From CAYVCG01 sp964449985 (GTDB lineage Bacteria; Bacillota; Clostridia; Lachnospirales; WRAX01): 34,985 bases of DNA. The stretch covers positions 1 through 34,985 of the forward strand of contig CAYVCG010000014.1 in NCBI GenBank assembly GCA_964449985.1. The letters are read 5' to 3'. The notes beneath the pieces were generated by a model. That model made no database searches and was not told the origin of the DNA. It saw only the letters and a program-made list of their open reading frames with translations. Shown piece by piece: positions 1 to 6,886 of the stretch. How positions within the stretch are numbered: the first letter of the stretch is position 1; the number at the start of each line of letters is the position of its first letter. The translations under genes and the position numbers were made by a program.

Positions 1-658
1 TATGCGGCCTGAAATAAGCATTAGGCCTATAATCAAACGTATTAAACTGCCACATAAGCATATTAGATAAATCAGACGCAGCAAAAATAAAGCCAGCGGC
101 CTCATTAACGATCTTAAAATCATATTCGATTGTATATGTAGAAATATCTTCAAAGGCCGTAGATGTTGGAGCAACTATCCATTTTGCATTGCCCCAAACA
201 TCAATTTTTTTGCCCATAAGGCCGGTTTCCCAGTATCCAACCGAAGAGTTGTCTACCGAGCCTTTATTAACTTCTGCTATGACTTTCCAGAAGTAGCGGG
301 TTGATGCTTCTAAAGGTTTTCCTTCATACTTAATTCCAAAAGAATCATTTGTTTTAATAACGTCGCTGTCCCACATGTCATAATCTCCGGATGCGAGAAG
401 AGCTTCTGAGGAGGATACAACGACTCTATAACTTGTTTGCATAATGCTGTTGCCATTGGATTCTAGTTTCCAGCTAAATCTTGGGTTTGTAACGTCAATG
501 CCAACAGGGTTTGTGGTGTATTCGACTTGTAGCTCGGTTGTTTTTGTTATAGTGTCATCGGCAAACAATGTTGCCTGAAACAAAACCGACTGCAAAACAA
601 GCGTAAGCACCAATAAAAATGACAATGCCGATTTGGGGAATCTCTTGTTATTTTGCAT
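1..658 (-). CDS. Secreted alpha-L-rhamnosidase, GH78 family (N-terminal part, cut by window edge)
   Basis: About 219 residues are visible and the gene continues past the left edge. The ATG is at 658-656, preceded by GGAGTG six bases upstream. The first 35 residues form a signal peptide (basic MQNNKR start, hydrophobic core, then FADD). Next comes a fibronectin-type domain with NPVGIDVTNPRFSWKLES and QTSYRVVVSSS, the hallmark of the N-terminal domain of bacterial alpha-L-rhamnosidases (GH78), which remove terminal L-rhamnose from plant glycans. From about residue 150 a lectin-like stretch begins (AKWIVAP, then YTIEYDFKI and MLMWQFNTF). The catalytic (alpha/alpha)6 barrel is not in the window, so activity cannot be judged. 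The family call rests on motif recall; signal peptide and start are seen directly. Confidence 0.8.
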   Translation of the reverse strand, partial: MQNNKRFPKSALSFLLVLTLVLQSVLFQATLFADDTITKTTELQVEYTTNPVGIDVTNPRFSWKLESNGNSIMQTSYRVVVSSSEALLASGDYDMWDSDVIKTNDSFGIKYEGKPLEASTRYFWKVIAEVNKGSVDNSSVGYWETGLMGKKIDVWGNAKWIVAPTSTAFEDISTYTIEYDFKIVNEAAGFIFAASDLSNMLMWQFNTFDYRPNAYFRPH

Positions 659-1128
659 GAAAACACTCCTTTTTAGTTTTAATATTCTTTATCTTTTTCT
701 CACAAGCAAGTCTCTCCTCATTTCTCCAATATTCCCTTACTCATCCCCTTTCGGTTTTTGTATTGTATAGCATAAAAAAGCATCCACTCCACAAAAAAGC
801 ATTTATTCCCTAGTCAAAAGGATGTGGAAACCGTATAATTGTTACAGCCTTGAAGCACTGTAAAAATTTTTAAAAATAAAAAAATTAATAAAATAGTAAT
901 ATTAAATATGCATAAATAAAAATTAAAAAAACTATAATTTTAAGCAATTAGGCATATTCATACATAGTATAAGTTTATCATTACTTGTAATATATGTCAA
1001 TTGGGATTGATGCATTTTAAAGTCTAATTTTGGCTGGATAAGTTTTTTTATTATGCGTAAAATATTTTTGTGTTTGTATTATTTAAAGTAACATATATGT
1101 CAGTGTTACCTAAAGAAGGTGTGTTGAT
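659..1128. other. AT-rich intergenic region between divergent genes
   Basis: This 470-bp stretch separates the GH78 gene (minus) from the L,D-transpeptidase gene (plus) and holds no convincing ORF. It must contain both promoters, but no box pair reaches a good match. The best minus-strand candidate is an extended -10 (TGCTATACA) around 761-769. A short hairpin, GTAACA (1088-1093) with TGTTAC (1104-1109), lies just upstream of the transpeptidase ribosome binding site. Confidence 0.5.
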
Positions 1129-1893
1129 TTGAAAAACAGAGTTATTCCAATAATATACATTTTTTTGTGCATCTTGTTTCTATGCGGGTTTAGATCATAT
1201 TCTCAAGACGAAAGGGAAAAAATCATTTCATTAATGCGGCCTAGCCCTGTTATAGCAGAAATAATAAAAACGACCCCAACCTATAACAGCAACGATGAAA
1301 CTTCCGGCAGAATAGGAATGATATATGAAGGAACACTTGTTGAAATAATTCAGGATCGTTCATCCGAATGGTATAAGGTTAGAGAAATGGGAAAGCAAGA
1401 ATCCGTTTGGGTTAAGAGAGATTGTCTTAAAATACCGCCTGACGAAACCCCTTGTGATACAATGATGACAAAGGATCAGCTAGAGGGTTATATGAACATA
1501 ATGGGCTTTGAAAGCAAAACAAAGTATTTTGTACTGACGGACATATACCGTCAGGTCACACATATTTTTAAAGGCGGAATAGGCGATTGGAAACTGGAAA
1601 AGACTATGGATTGTTCCACAGGCAGAAACCAATCCCCAACAACCAGAGGGCTTTTTAAAATAAAAGAGCGTGGGGAATGGTTCTATTCAGAAAGATTGGG
1701 CAGCGGATCAATGTATTGGGTTCGTTTTAACGGCTCTTATTTGTTCCATTCTGTGGCGATGGATAAATCCCGCACGATTATAGATAACGTTATCGGCGAC
1801 AGAAGGTCCATGGGATGCATACGCCTTCGATTAAATGATGCCCGCTGGTTTTATATGAATGTCCCAGAAGGGACAACTGTTTTTATTAATTAA
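1129..1893 (+). CDS. L,D-transpeptidase (YkuD domain) with SH3-like domain
   Basis: The 254-residue protein starts at a TTG preceded by AGAAGGTG. It has an N-terminal hydrophobic export signal (residues 5-22). A bacterial SH3-like domain follows (about 41-101, ending VWVKRDCLKI), which usually binds cell-wall material. The YkuD catalytic domain (about 130-254) carries H207 (LFHSVAM) and the active-site motif S227-M-G-C230-I-R232. Such enzymes form 3-3 peptidoglycan cross-links or attach proteins to the wall, acting outside the membrane through an acyl-cysteine at C230. The gene converges on the next one with only 9 bp between stops, and no clear terminator is seen. Catalytic residues are seen directly; the exact wall reaction is inferred from the family. 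Confidence 0.9.
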   Translation: MKNRVIPIIYIFLCILFLCGFRSYSQDEREKIISLMRPSPVIAEIIKTTPTYNSNDETSGRIGMIYEGTLVEIIQDRSSEWYKVREMGKQESVWVKRDCLKIPPDETPCDTMMTKDQLEGYMNIMGFESKTKYFVLTDIYRQVTHIFKGGIGDWKLEKTMDCSTGRNQSPTTRGLFKIKERGEWFYSERLGSGSMYWVRFNGSYLFHSVAMDKSRTIIDNVIGDRRSMGCIRLRLNDARWFYMNVPEGTTVFIN

Positions 1894-1902
1894 TCTATTA
1901 AT

Positions 1903-2724
1903 TTAAGGTGTTGTTGGATCTCCATCCAAAAGGGCATTTATTGCCCCGCCGATAAGAAGGACTAAGGACAATATATTTATCCAATATATAAGGATAATAA
2001 TGCTGGCAAGGCTGCCGTATATTTTTGAAAAACGTGCAAAATTATTAATATAAATATTAAATACCTTCGACGCTAAAATCCAAACAATAAGCGTTGTTAA
2101 AGCTCCCGGAATTAGGCTATGCAGCGGGGGCTTTTTTCCTATCGCCATACGATAAATAATTATAATTGCAATAAGAAGTATAAGCATCGTCACAAAATAT
2201 CCCAAGAATCCGTATATAAAGCTTCTCTCAGAACCTGGGGTTGATGGAAGTATAAAAGAAATTAAAACATTTCCGAAAACGAGGAATGCAATTGATAGAA
2301 TTATTGCGAGAGCGAATATAAGGGCAAGAAAGATACTCAATGCCCGGGAAATAATAAAGTTTCGCTTTTCTTTTATGCCGTATGCTCTGTTTATGCCTTT
2401 TATGATTGCATTAAAGCCTGATGATGCGCTATAAAGTGTTATTATTAAGCTTAAAGAAAGTAAACCTGCATTTTTTGCTTCAACAACCTCGGTCACAAAA
2501 AGACTTATTAGTTTATAAATCATATCTGGTACGGCGCCGTTTATCTTCTGCATGAAAAAAACTGAATTTATATTAAAGAAGCCGATAAGCGACATTAAAA
2601 ATATTATAAACGGAAAAAAAGCTATCAAAAGCCTATACGTTAGCTCGTTCGCTAAAGCGGGTAATTCGTTATCCCGACATACTTTAAAAAGCTTTTTCAT
2701 AAATTCATATAAATTTGAAAACAT
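1903..2724 (-). CDS. YihY/BrkB family membrane protein
   Basis: The 273-residue protein is almost entirely hydrophobic, with about six membrane spans. It begins with a cytoplasmic FMKKLFKVCRDNELPALANELTYRLLIAFFP segment typical of the YihY/BrkB family (formerly tRNA-processing ribonuclease BN), here split for reading as a Leu/Phe-rich first span after LANELTYR. Other family signatures are SASSGFNAIIKGINRAYGI in the middle and a GSLASIIILIYWINI-like last span. AGGTGGA lies five to six bases upstream of the ATG. Function of the family is not established; members are integral inner-membrane proteins, and the old RNase BN assignment was wrong. It stands alone on the minus strand between two plus-strand genes. 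Confidence 0.85.
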   Translation of the reverse strand: MFSNLYEFMKKLFKVCRDNELPALANELTYRLLIAFFPFIIFLMSLIGFFNINSVFFMQKINGAVPDMIYKLISLFVTEVVEAKNAGLLSLSLIITLYSASSGFNAIIKGINRAYGIKEKRNFIISRALSIFLALIFALAIILSIAFLVFGNVLISFILPSTPGSERSFIYGFLGYFVTMLILLIAIIIIYRMAIGKKPPLHSLIPGALTTLIVWILASKVFNIYINNFARFSKIYGSLASIIILIYWINILSLVLLIGGAINALLDGDPTTP

Positions 2725-2855
2725 AGCTGTCCACCTGCCTGTTAGTTAAGATAGAGCCTTTACTTTTTATGTAAATGCTTTTATTATATTATGTAATATG
2801 GGTTTGTACTATGTTGTATTATTTTGTAAATACTTGCGACGGAATGGGAGTTATT

Positions 2856-3233
2856 ATGCTTAAAAGGGCTGATTTTTTTTTAATAGTAGTTCTGTTTGTG
2901 ATTGCTTTTGGATTTATTTATTTATCCGGGTTGTTTTCTGACGGGACGGAGTACGGTGCAGTTGTTATATCGTCTGAGGCGCGAACTATTGGCACTTACC
3001 GGATGGATACGGATAATATTATTGAAATAAAGAATGCGAGTGGTGTTGTAACAAACAAGATTGAAATATCAGGCGGAAGCGCAAAGATGATTTATGCGAT
3101 ATGCCCCAAAGGCGAATGTATAAAGCAGGGAGCGATAAAAAATACAAACGAAACGCTTGTCTGCCTTCCAAATAAAGTCGTTGTTGAAATTTTATCGGGG
3201 GAAGACGAAGAATTTGATGGGGTTGTAAGATAG
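2856..3233 (+). CDS. NusG domain II-containing membrane-anchored protein
   Basis: I place the start at the ATG at 2856, because GGGAG sits five bases upstream; longer in-frame starts from 2775 have no ribosome binding site and would add a Tyr/Cys-rich N terminus. The resulting 125-residue protein has one N-terminal membrane span (about residues 6-25) and an extracytoplasmic beta-rich domain. The end carries GGSAKMIYAICPKGECIKQGAI and LVCLPNKVVVEI, the conserved two-cysteine pattern of the NusG-II family (DUF1312). The family has no firm function. It precedes the Gx transporter by 65 bp, a pairing common in Clostridia, so the two are probably co-transcribed. Confidence 0.8.
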   Translation: MLKRADFFLIVVLFVIAFGFIYLSGLFSDGTEYGAVVISSEARTIGTYRMDTDNIIEIKNASGVVTNKIEISGGSAKMIYAICPKGECIKQGAIKNTNETLVCLPNKVVVEILSGEDEEFDGVVR

Positions 3234-3298
3234 TTAGGATTCAAATGGCTGGCGGCCAGAAATAGCCCCTACAATACAACTGTAGAAAGGGATATATT

Positions 3299-3796
3299 AT
3301 GTTAAAAACTAATGAATTAGCATATTTAGCAGTTTTTACATCATTGGCGATTGTTTTCGGATATATTGAGCGGATGTTTCCATCGCCTGTTCCTATTCCG
3401 GGTGTGCGTCTTGGTATTGCTAACACCATAATAATTATTATTTTGTATTCAAATGCGCTGAAATCAGCTTTTGTCGTAAATATAACGAGAATAATAGTTT
3501 CGGGCGTATTGTTTGGGGGTATTTCTGGCATTATTTATGGATTGGCCGGAGGGGCTTTAAGTCTATGTGCTATGTATGCGGCAAAAAAAAGTAGTTCGTT
3601 TGGTATTATCGGGGTAAGCATTTTTGGCGGAGTTTTCCACAATATTGGGCAAATTTGCATAGCTGCGTTGGTGGTTTGGAATGCGAAACTTTTCTATTAT
3701 ATTCCAATTCTTATCATTTCCGGCGTAATTACAGGCATTATAATAGGTATGTTGGCTGGGGGAGTTATTAAGAGAATAAATAAAAAATGTGCATAA
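3299..3796 (+). CDS. Gx transporter family protein (heptaprenyl diphosphate synthase component I-like)
   Basis: The 165-residue, very hydrophobic protein has about five membrane spans, with FPSPVPIPGVRLGIANT near residue 30 and GLAGGALSLCAMY near residue 85. This matches the Gx transporter family, often mislabelled heptaprenyl diphosphate synthase component I. The architecture resembles ECF S components, so uptake of a small hydrophobic or vitamin-like substrate is plausible but unproven. AGAAAGGG lies upstream of the ATG. The stop codon at 3794-3796 is itself part of the first of four DnaA-box-like sequences. It probably shares a transcript with the NusG-II gene upstream. Confidence 0.8.
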   Translation: MLKTNELAYLAVFTSLAIVFGYIERMFPSPVPIPGVRLGIANTIIIIILYSNALKSAFVVNITRIIVSGVLFGGISGIIYGLAGGALSLCAMYAAKKSSSFGIIGVSIFGGVFHNIGQICIAALVVWNAKLFYYIPILIISGVITGIIIGMLAGGVIKRINKKCA

Positions 3797-3828
3797 CTTA
3801 TGCACATTGTGTATAACTCTGTGGAAAA
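3788..3828. promoter_or_regulatory. Cluster of four DnaA-box-like 9-mers
   Basis: Four 9-mers fit the DnaA-box consensus TTWTNCACA within 41 bp: TTATGCACA on minus (3788-3796), TTATGCACA on plus (3798-3806), TTATACACA on minus (3808-3816) and TTTTCCACA on minus (3820-3828). Starts are 10, 10 and 12 bp apart, close to one helical turn. A further TTTTCCACA lies at 3633-3641 inside the upstream gene. The first two boxes form a perfect inverted repeat and could alternatively fold as a weak hairpin after the stop codon. No dnaA, dnaN or other origin gene is present, so a DnaA titration or regulatory site is more likely than oriC. The matches are seen; the role is inferred. Confidence 0.5.
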
Positions 3829-3840
3829 CTGTTAAGGTTA

Positions 3841-4446
3841 TTAACGCAACCTTGCTTTTTTTAGCGCAAGGATAATAGCTGTTCCAAGTATTGCAATAAT
3901 AGTCATCTCAGCGACGCCGTTTGTCATAGCTATACCGACAAAGCCAACCATAGCTGATTGCCAAATGATTCCTGCTGATGCCATAGCATTCATTACATCG
4001 TTACCGTATAATATATAAAGCATAGCCAAAACGCCGACGGTGTTAGTAACGCTTCCCATCGCCGTGCCGACGATTATTGCTGGAACCTCACCTTTATTGC
4101 CGGACAGTTTTTTAACAAGTGCGTAGCACAAATATGCCACAATACCGATAAAAATACGCGGCAGAACCGATACGAGCGGGTTTGCTATAAATGGGCTTAA
4201 CAGCTGTGTCGGTTGGGTTATAACGTATATCATAGAGATAATGCCCATAGCAAGGCCTAGTATAGCTCCAGCCAATGGCCCCAAAATGATAGATCCTATA
4301 ATAGTCGGCAAATGAGCTATCGTTGCTTCTACAGTTCCTAAAGGTATAGTGCCCAAAAACGTATACACCATAATAAACGTTATTGCAATAAGCATTCCCA
4401 ACACGGCAATGGTTTTTGTTAAATTCTCTTTCTTGAATATATTCAA
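3841..4446 (-). CDS. ECF transporter S component (substrate-binding membrane subunit)
   Basis: The 201-residue protein starts at TTG (4446-4444) with AAGGAGGGTG just upstream. It has about six membrane spans and the sequence IPLGTVEATIAHLPTIIGSI, then LGPLAGAILGLAMGIIS, typical of ECF-type vitamin transporter S components (ECF_trnsprt family). The IPLG...HLP pattern recalls PanT-like (pantothenate) and related members, but the substrate cannot be assigned from sequence alone. It would need the shared EcfA/EcfA'/EcfT energising module, which is not in this window. A strong promoter lies at 4499-4527 and no riboswitch-like leader is visible in the 45-nt 5' region. Confidence 0.85.
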   Translation of the reverse strand: MNIFKKENLTKTIAVLGMLIAITFIMVYTFLGTIPLGTVEATIAHLPTIIGSIILGPLAGAILGLAMGIISMIYVITQPTQLLSPFIANPLVSVLPRIFIGIVAYLCYALVKKLSGNKGEVPAIIVGTAMGSVTNTVGVLAMLYILYGNDVMNAMASAGIIWQSAMVGFVGIAMTNGVAEMTIIAILGTAIILALKKARLR

Positions 4447-4498
4447 TTTACACCCTCCTTTAAAGCTACCGTAATAAAACGGCTGCGTTGTTTTTTAC

Positions 4499-4527
4499 AT
4501 TATAAATAATATAGCCAATTTTTGCAA
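4499..4527 (-). promoter_or_regulatory. Sigma-A-type promoter of the ECF S component gene
   Basis: Reading on the minus strand, TTGCAA (4527-4522), a 17-bp spacer and a perfect TATAAT (4504-4499) precede the TTG start by about 50 nt. Confidence 0.65.
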
Positions 4528-4577
4528 GCAAAATTAAGCCTTATAAATATAACATCTCATACCGGCATAAAATGTAT

Positions 4578-4741
4578 ATTGGCAACGATGCAAAACGTAA
4601 TTTTTGCTCAAAAGTTGCGGGACAAAACACGTTTCCTCATTCCATTCTGGCGAAAAACACGCCAAAATTGGTGGTCGGGAACGCAAGTCCCGCCGCTCGC
4701 TAACTTTTACGCAAAAATATTGAATTTGCACCGTTACCTAT
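4578..4741. repeat. 164-bp inverted-repeat element (MITE-like or structured intergenic repeat)
   Basis: The left arm (4578-4623) and the reverse complement of the right arm (4687-4741) align over almost their whole length: both carry GG(C/T)AACG(A/G)TGCAAA, then TTTTTGC, then AAAAGTT, then GCGGGAC. The right arm has about 8 extra bases (AGCGAGCG). A smaller hairpin, TGGCG/CGCCA, lies inside at 4648-4664. The element occupies the gap between two divergent genes and contains only short shadow ORFs. No clear target-site duplication is seen and there is no second copy in the window. Confidence 0.55.
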
Positions 4742-4779
4742 TGTAAAAACAAGCAAGCATATGAGGGGGTAAATTTTGC

Positions 4780-5649
4780 ATGACAGACGCAAAGGTTATA
4801 GCTGAAATAGGCTGCAACCATAAGGGCGATATAAACGTTGCAAAAGAAATGGTGGAGATAGCGGCGATATTTAGTAAGGTTGATATAGTAAAGTTTCAAA
4901 AGCGTAATAATAAGGAACTGCTCTCAAAGCAGCAATACGATGCTCCGCACCCTAATATAAACCATGCCTATGGCGATACATATGGTGAGCATAGGGAGTA
5001 TTTAGAGCTGGACATAGGCTGCCATAAAAGTCTAAAGAAATGGTGTGAAAGGCTGGGAGTTATATATAGTTCTTCTGTTTGGGATTTAACGTCTGCTAAA
5101 GAGATTGCTTCTTTGAAACCAAAACTGATAAAGATTCCATCCGCCTGCAACATAAATTTTGAAATGCTCGGATGGATATGCGATAACTTTCCTGGTGAAA
5201 TACATATATCCATGGGCATGACAACCCGGAAGGAGGAGAATGAGATCATAACGTTTTTGACGGAGAAACGCCGCAACAATGATGCTGTTATTTATGCCTG
5301 CACATCCGGATATCCTGTTACCACAGAGGATGTTTGCTTATTGGAAATCGAGAGGCTAAGAAAGGTTTATGGCAAGAGGGTTAAATCGATAGGTTTTTCC
5401 GGCCATCATAAGGGAATAAGCCTTGATATTGCTGCGGTAACGCTTGGCGCTAGGTTTGTGGAAAGGCACTTCACGCTGGACAGAACATGGAAAGGCACGG
5501 ATCATGCGGCATCATTAGAGCCGGATGGCTTGCGACGTTTAAAGCGGGATATTATGCATCTGCAATCGGCTCTGAAGTATAAAAAACAAGAGATATTAGA
5601 TGTTGAAGCCCCACAGAGGGCAAAACTAAAGTTTAAAGCAATTACATAA
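4780..5649 (+). CDS. NeuB-family (N-acetylneuraminate/nonulosonate synthase-like) protein, short form lacking the SAF domain
   Basis: The 289-residue protein is a TIM-barrel NeuB-type enzyme; family members condense phosphoenolpyruvate with a hexosamine to make nine-carbon sialic-type acids. Visible family motifs are AEIGCNHKGD (8-17), VKFQKR (37-42), SMGMTT (144-149), CTSGYPV (174-180), GFSGHH (205-210) and ERHFTLDR (228-235); H209 or H210 and H230 correspond to the metal-binding histidines of NeuB. Usual members have about 340 residues with a C-terminal SAF (antifreeze-like) domain that closes the neighbouring active site. Here the protein ends right after the barrel, and a hairpin follows, so this looks like an intact short subtype, not a truncation. 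AGGGGG precedes the ATG. No other nonulosonate gene is nearby. The exact substrate is unknown. Confidence 0.8.
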   Translation: MTDAKVIAEIGCNHKGDINVAKEMVEIAAIFSKVDIVKFQKRNNKELLSKQQYDAPHPNINHAYGDTYGEHREYLELDIGCHKSLKKWCERLGVIYSSSVWDLTSAKEIASLKPKLIKIPSACNINFEMLGWICDNFPGEIHISMGMTTRKEENEIITFLTEKRRNNDAVIYACTSGYPVTTEDVCLLEIERLRKVYGKRVKSIGFSGHHKGISLDIAAVTLGARFVERHFTLDRTWKGTDHAASLEPDGLRRLKRDIMHLQSALKYKKQEILDVEAPQRAKLKFKAIT

Positions 5650-5669
5650 TCGAATATCGCTTGAAATGG

Positions 5670-5693
5670 GGCTAAGATCAACTGATCTTAGCC
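5670..5693 (+). terminator. Hairpin after the NeuB-like gene
   Basis: GGCTAAGATC (5670-5679) and GATCTTAGCC (5684-5693) form a perfect 10-bp stem with a 4-nt loop, 20 bases after the stop codon. It is followed by TATATATA, not a clean T run, so termination may be partial. Confidence 0.55.
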
Positions 5694-5707
5694 TATATAT
5701 ACATTCT

Positions 5708-5736
5708 TTGACAAAAAGTGACATATAATATATAAT
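5708..5736 (+). promoter_or_regulatory. Consensus sigma-A promoter of engB
   Basis: TTGACA (5708-5713), a 17-bp spacer and TATAAT (5731-5736) are a perfect match to the housekeeping promoter. The transcript would have a leader of about 105 nt before the engB ATG, containing two hairpins. Confidence 0.85.
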
Positions 5737-5746
5737 ATAACGTGAA

Positions 5747-5781
5747 TTCGACAAAGTCGAACATGCTGCTTTTGGCGGCAT
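5747..5781 (+). promoter_or_regulatory. Two tandem hairpins in the engB leader
   Basis: TTCGAC/GTCGAA (5747-5752 with 5756-5761, loop AAA) and ATGCTGC/GCGGCAT (5763-5769 with 5775-5781, loop TTTTG) lie next to each other at the very 5' end of the predicted transcript. They may stabilise the mRNA; no known riboswitch is recognised. Confidence 0.4.
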
Positions 5782-5848
5782 AAATTGTAAATTAAAAAGT
5801 TCGGGTAAAAAATAAACCTATCATTTTGAACGGAGTAAAGGACAAGCT

Positions 5849-6448
5849 ATGAATGTGAATAATGTATCGCTTGCGGCAGTTGCTGTTAAAAAAGATCAAT
5901 ATCCAATCGACCAGCTTTGTGAGGTTGCTTTTGCTGGCAAATCCAACGTTGGGAAATCATCCCTCATAAACTGTATGATAAATCGAAAAGCTCTGGCAAG
6001 GACAAGCCAAAACCCAGGAAAAACCCGCACGATTAATTTTTATAACGTTGAGGGCAAGCTGTATTTTGTTGATTTGCCAGGTTATGGTTATGCAAAGATA
6101 TCAAGAAGTGAGTCAGAAAAATGGGGCAAGATGATAGAGTCGTATCTCTTAAAAAGGGATGAGCTGCGCGCGATTATATTATTGATAGATATAAGACATG
6201 AACCCGGGCAAAATGACCGTTTGATGTATGACTGGCTAAAGCATTATGGCCATGATATTATTATCGTTGCAACAAAGGCGGATAAAATAAACAGAAGCCA
6301 AATCCAAAAACATATTTCAATAATAAAAAAGACGCTGGGCGTGGTATCTGGAGATATTGTTATCCCGTTTTCGAGCCAAACAAAACAGGGCAGGGAAGAA
6401 CTATGGGAAATAATTTCCGGTAAATGTTTTTCTGCGGATGCAGACTAA
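5849..6448 (+). CDS. engB: Ribosome biogenesis GTP-binding protein EngB/YsxC
   Basis: The 199-residue protein has the usual length and all GTPase motifs of the EngB/YsxC family: G1 GKSNVGKS (30-37), the switch region around NPGKTRTINFY (55-65), G3 DLPG (75-78, in VDLPGYGYAK), G4 TKAD (142-145) and G5 SS near residue 175. EngB acts in late assembly of the large ribosomal subunit and is usually essential. AAAGGA lies upstream of the ATG. It is often beside lonA or clpX in Bacillus; here it is next to a PspC-domain gene. The perfect promoter at 5708-5736 suggests strong constitutive expression. Confidence 0.95.
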   Translation: MNVNNVSLAAVAVKKDQYPIDQLCEVAFAGKSNVGKSSLINCMINRKALARTSQNPGKTRTINFYNVEGKLYFVDLPGYGYAKISRSESEKWGKMIESYLLKRDELRAIILLIDIRHEPGQNDRLMYDWLKHYGHDIIIVATKADKINRSQIQKHISIIKKTLGVVSGDIVIPFSSQTKQGREELWEIISGKCFSADAD

Positions 6449-6534
6449 GTTATAATGAAATCGTTTGTATTTCTATAAAAGAATTTTTGATAGAAACCAT
6501 TTAATAATGGGTATTGTGTTAGGGGGTTCTTATT

Positions 6535-6723
6535 ATGGAGAAAAAGCTTAGGCTTTCAAAAACGAATAAATTTATATCGGGGACGTGCGGCGGGATAGGC
6601 AGCTTTTTCGGAGTAGACCCGACGCTTGTTAGAATTGCGTTCGTTGCCTTGTTTTTTGTTACTAGTGGGTTGTTTATGCTGCTTATATATATCGCTTTGT
6701 GGGCTATTATCCCATCTGAATAA
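6535..6723 (+). CDS. PspC domain-containing small membrane protein
   Basis: The 62-residue protein is one PspC domain: a short basic start (MEKKLRLSKTNKFISG), then TCGGIGSFFGVDPTLVRIAFV with the conserved CGG.G...G.DPT.VR pattern, and a hydrophobic segment (about 37-58) ending ALWAIIPSE. PspC in proteobacteria regulates the phage-shock response at the membrane; stand-alone small PspC proteins in Firmicutes are probably envelope-stress related, but their partners vary. AGGGGG precedes the ATG by about ten bases. A terminator follows 35 bp after the stop. No pspA homologue is in the window. Confidence 0.88.
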   Translation: MEKKLRLSKTNKFISGTCGGIGSFFGVDPTLVRIAFVALFFVTSGLFMLLIYIALWAIIPSE

Positions 6724-6757
6724 TAGTTTTTTAAGTTTGTTTTTTTGATTATAAGGT

Positions 6758-6784
6758 GTTGCTTGTCTTAGCAACGTCTTTTTT
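6758..6784 (+). terminator. Rho-independent terminator after the PspC gene
   Basis: GTTGCT (6758-6763) and AGCAAC (6770-6775) form the stem with a 6-nt loop, followed by GTCTTTTTT. Confidence 0.75.
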
Positions 6785-6793
6785 ATTGCAATT

Positions 6794-6823
6794 AAAAAAC
6801 CACGGAACTAAGTTGTTCTGTGG
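6794..6823 (-). terminator. Rho-independent terminator for the minus-strand lipoprotein gene
   Basis: On the minus strand CCACAGAAC (6823-6815) and GTTCCGTGG (6808-6800) pair over nine positions with one wobble and a 6-nt loop, followed by a run of six T (6799-6794). It stands head to head with the terminator of the PspC gene. Confidence 0.75.
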
Positions 6824-6886
6824 TGGGCTATTGTTATTTAGGCGTTTGTCCGCTATATTCTTAGTATGTGCCATATATATCTTAAC

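Noticed and set aside
2775..2855. Longer N terminus for the NusG-II protein
   Set aside because: No ribosome binding site upstream and the added residues do not resemble the family; the ATG at 2856 has GGGAG.
3786..3808. Rho-independent terminator after the Gx transporter gene
   Set aside because: The inverted repeat leaves almost no loop and has no T run; DnaA boxes explain it better.
3788..3828. Chromosomal replication origin
   Set aside because: DnaA boxes are present, but there is no dnaA, dnaN, rpmH or gidA gene and no clear AT-rich unwinding stretch beside them.
4522..4746. Overlapping ORFs on both strands at 4.52-4.75 kb
   Set aside because: They lie inside the inverted-repeat element, have no ribosome binding site and resemble no protein.
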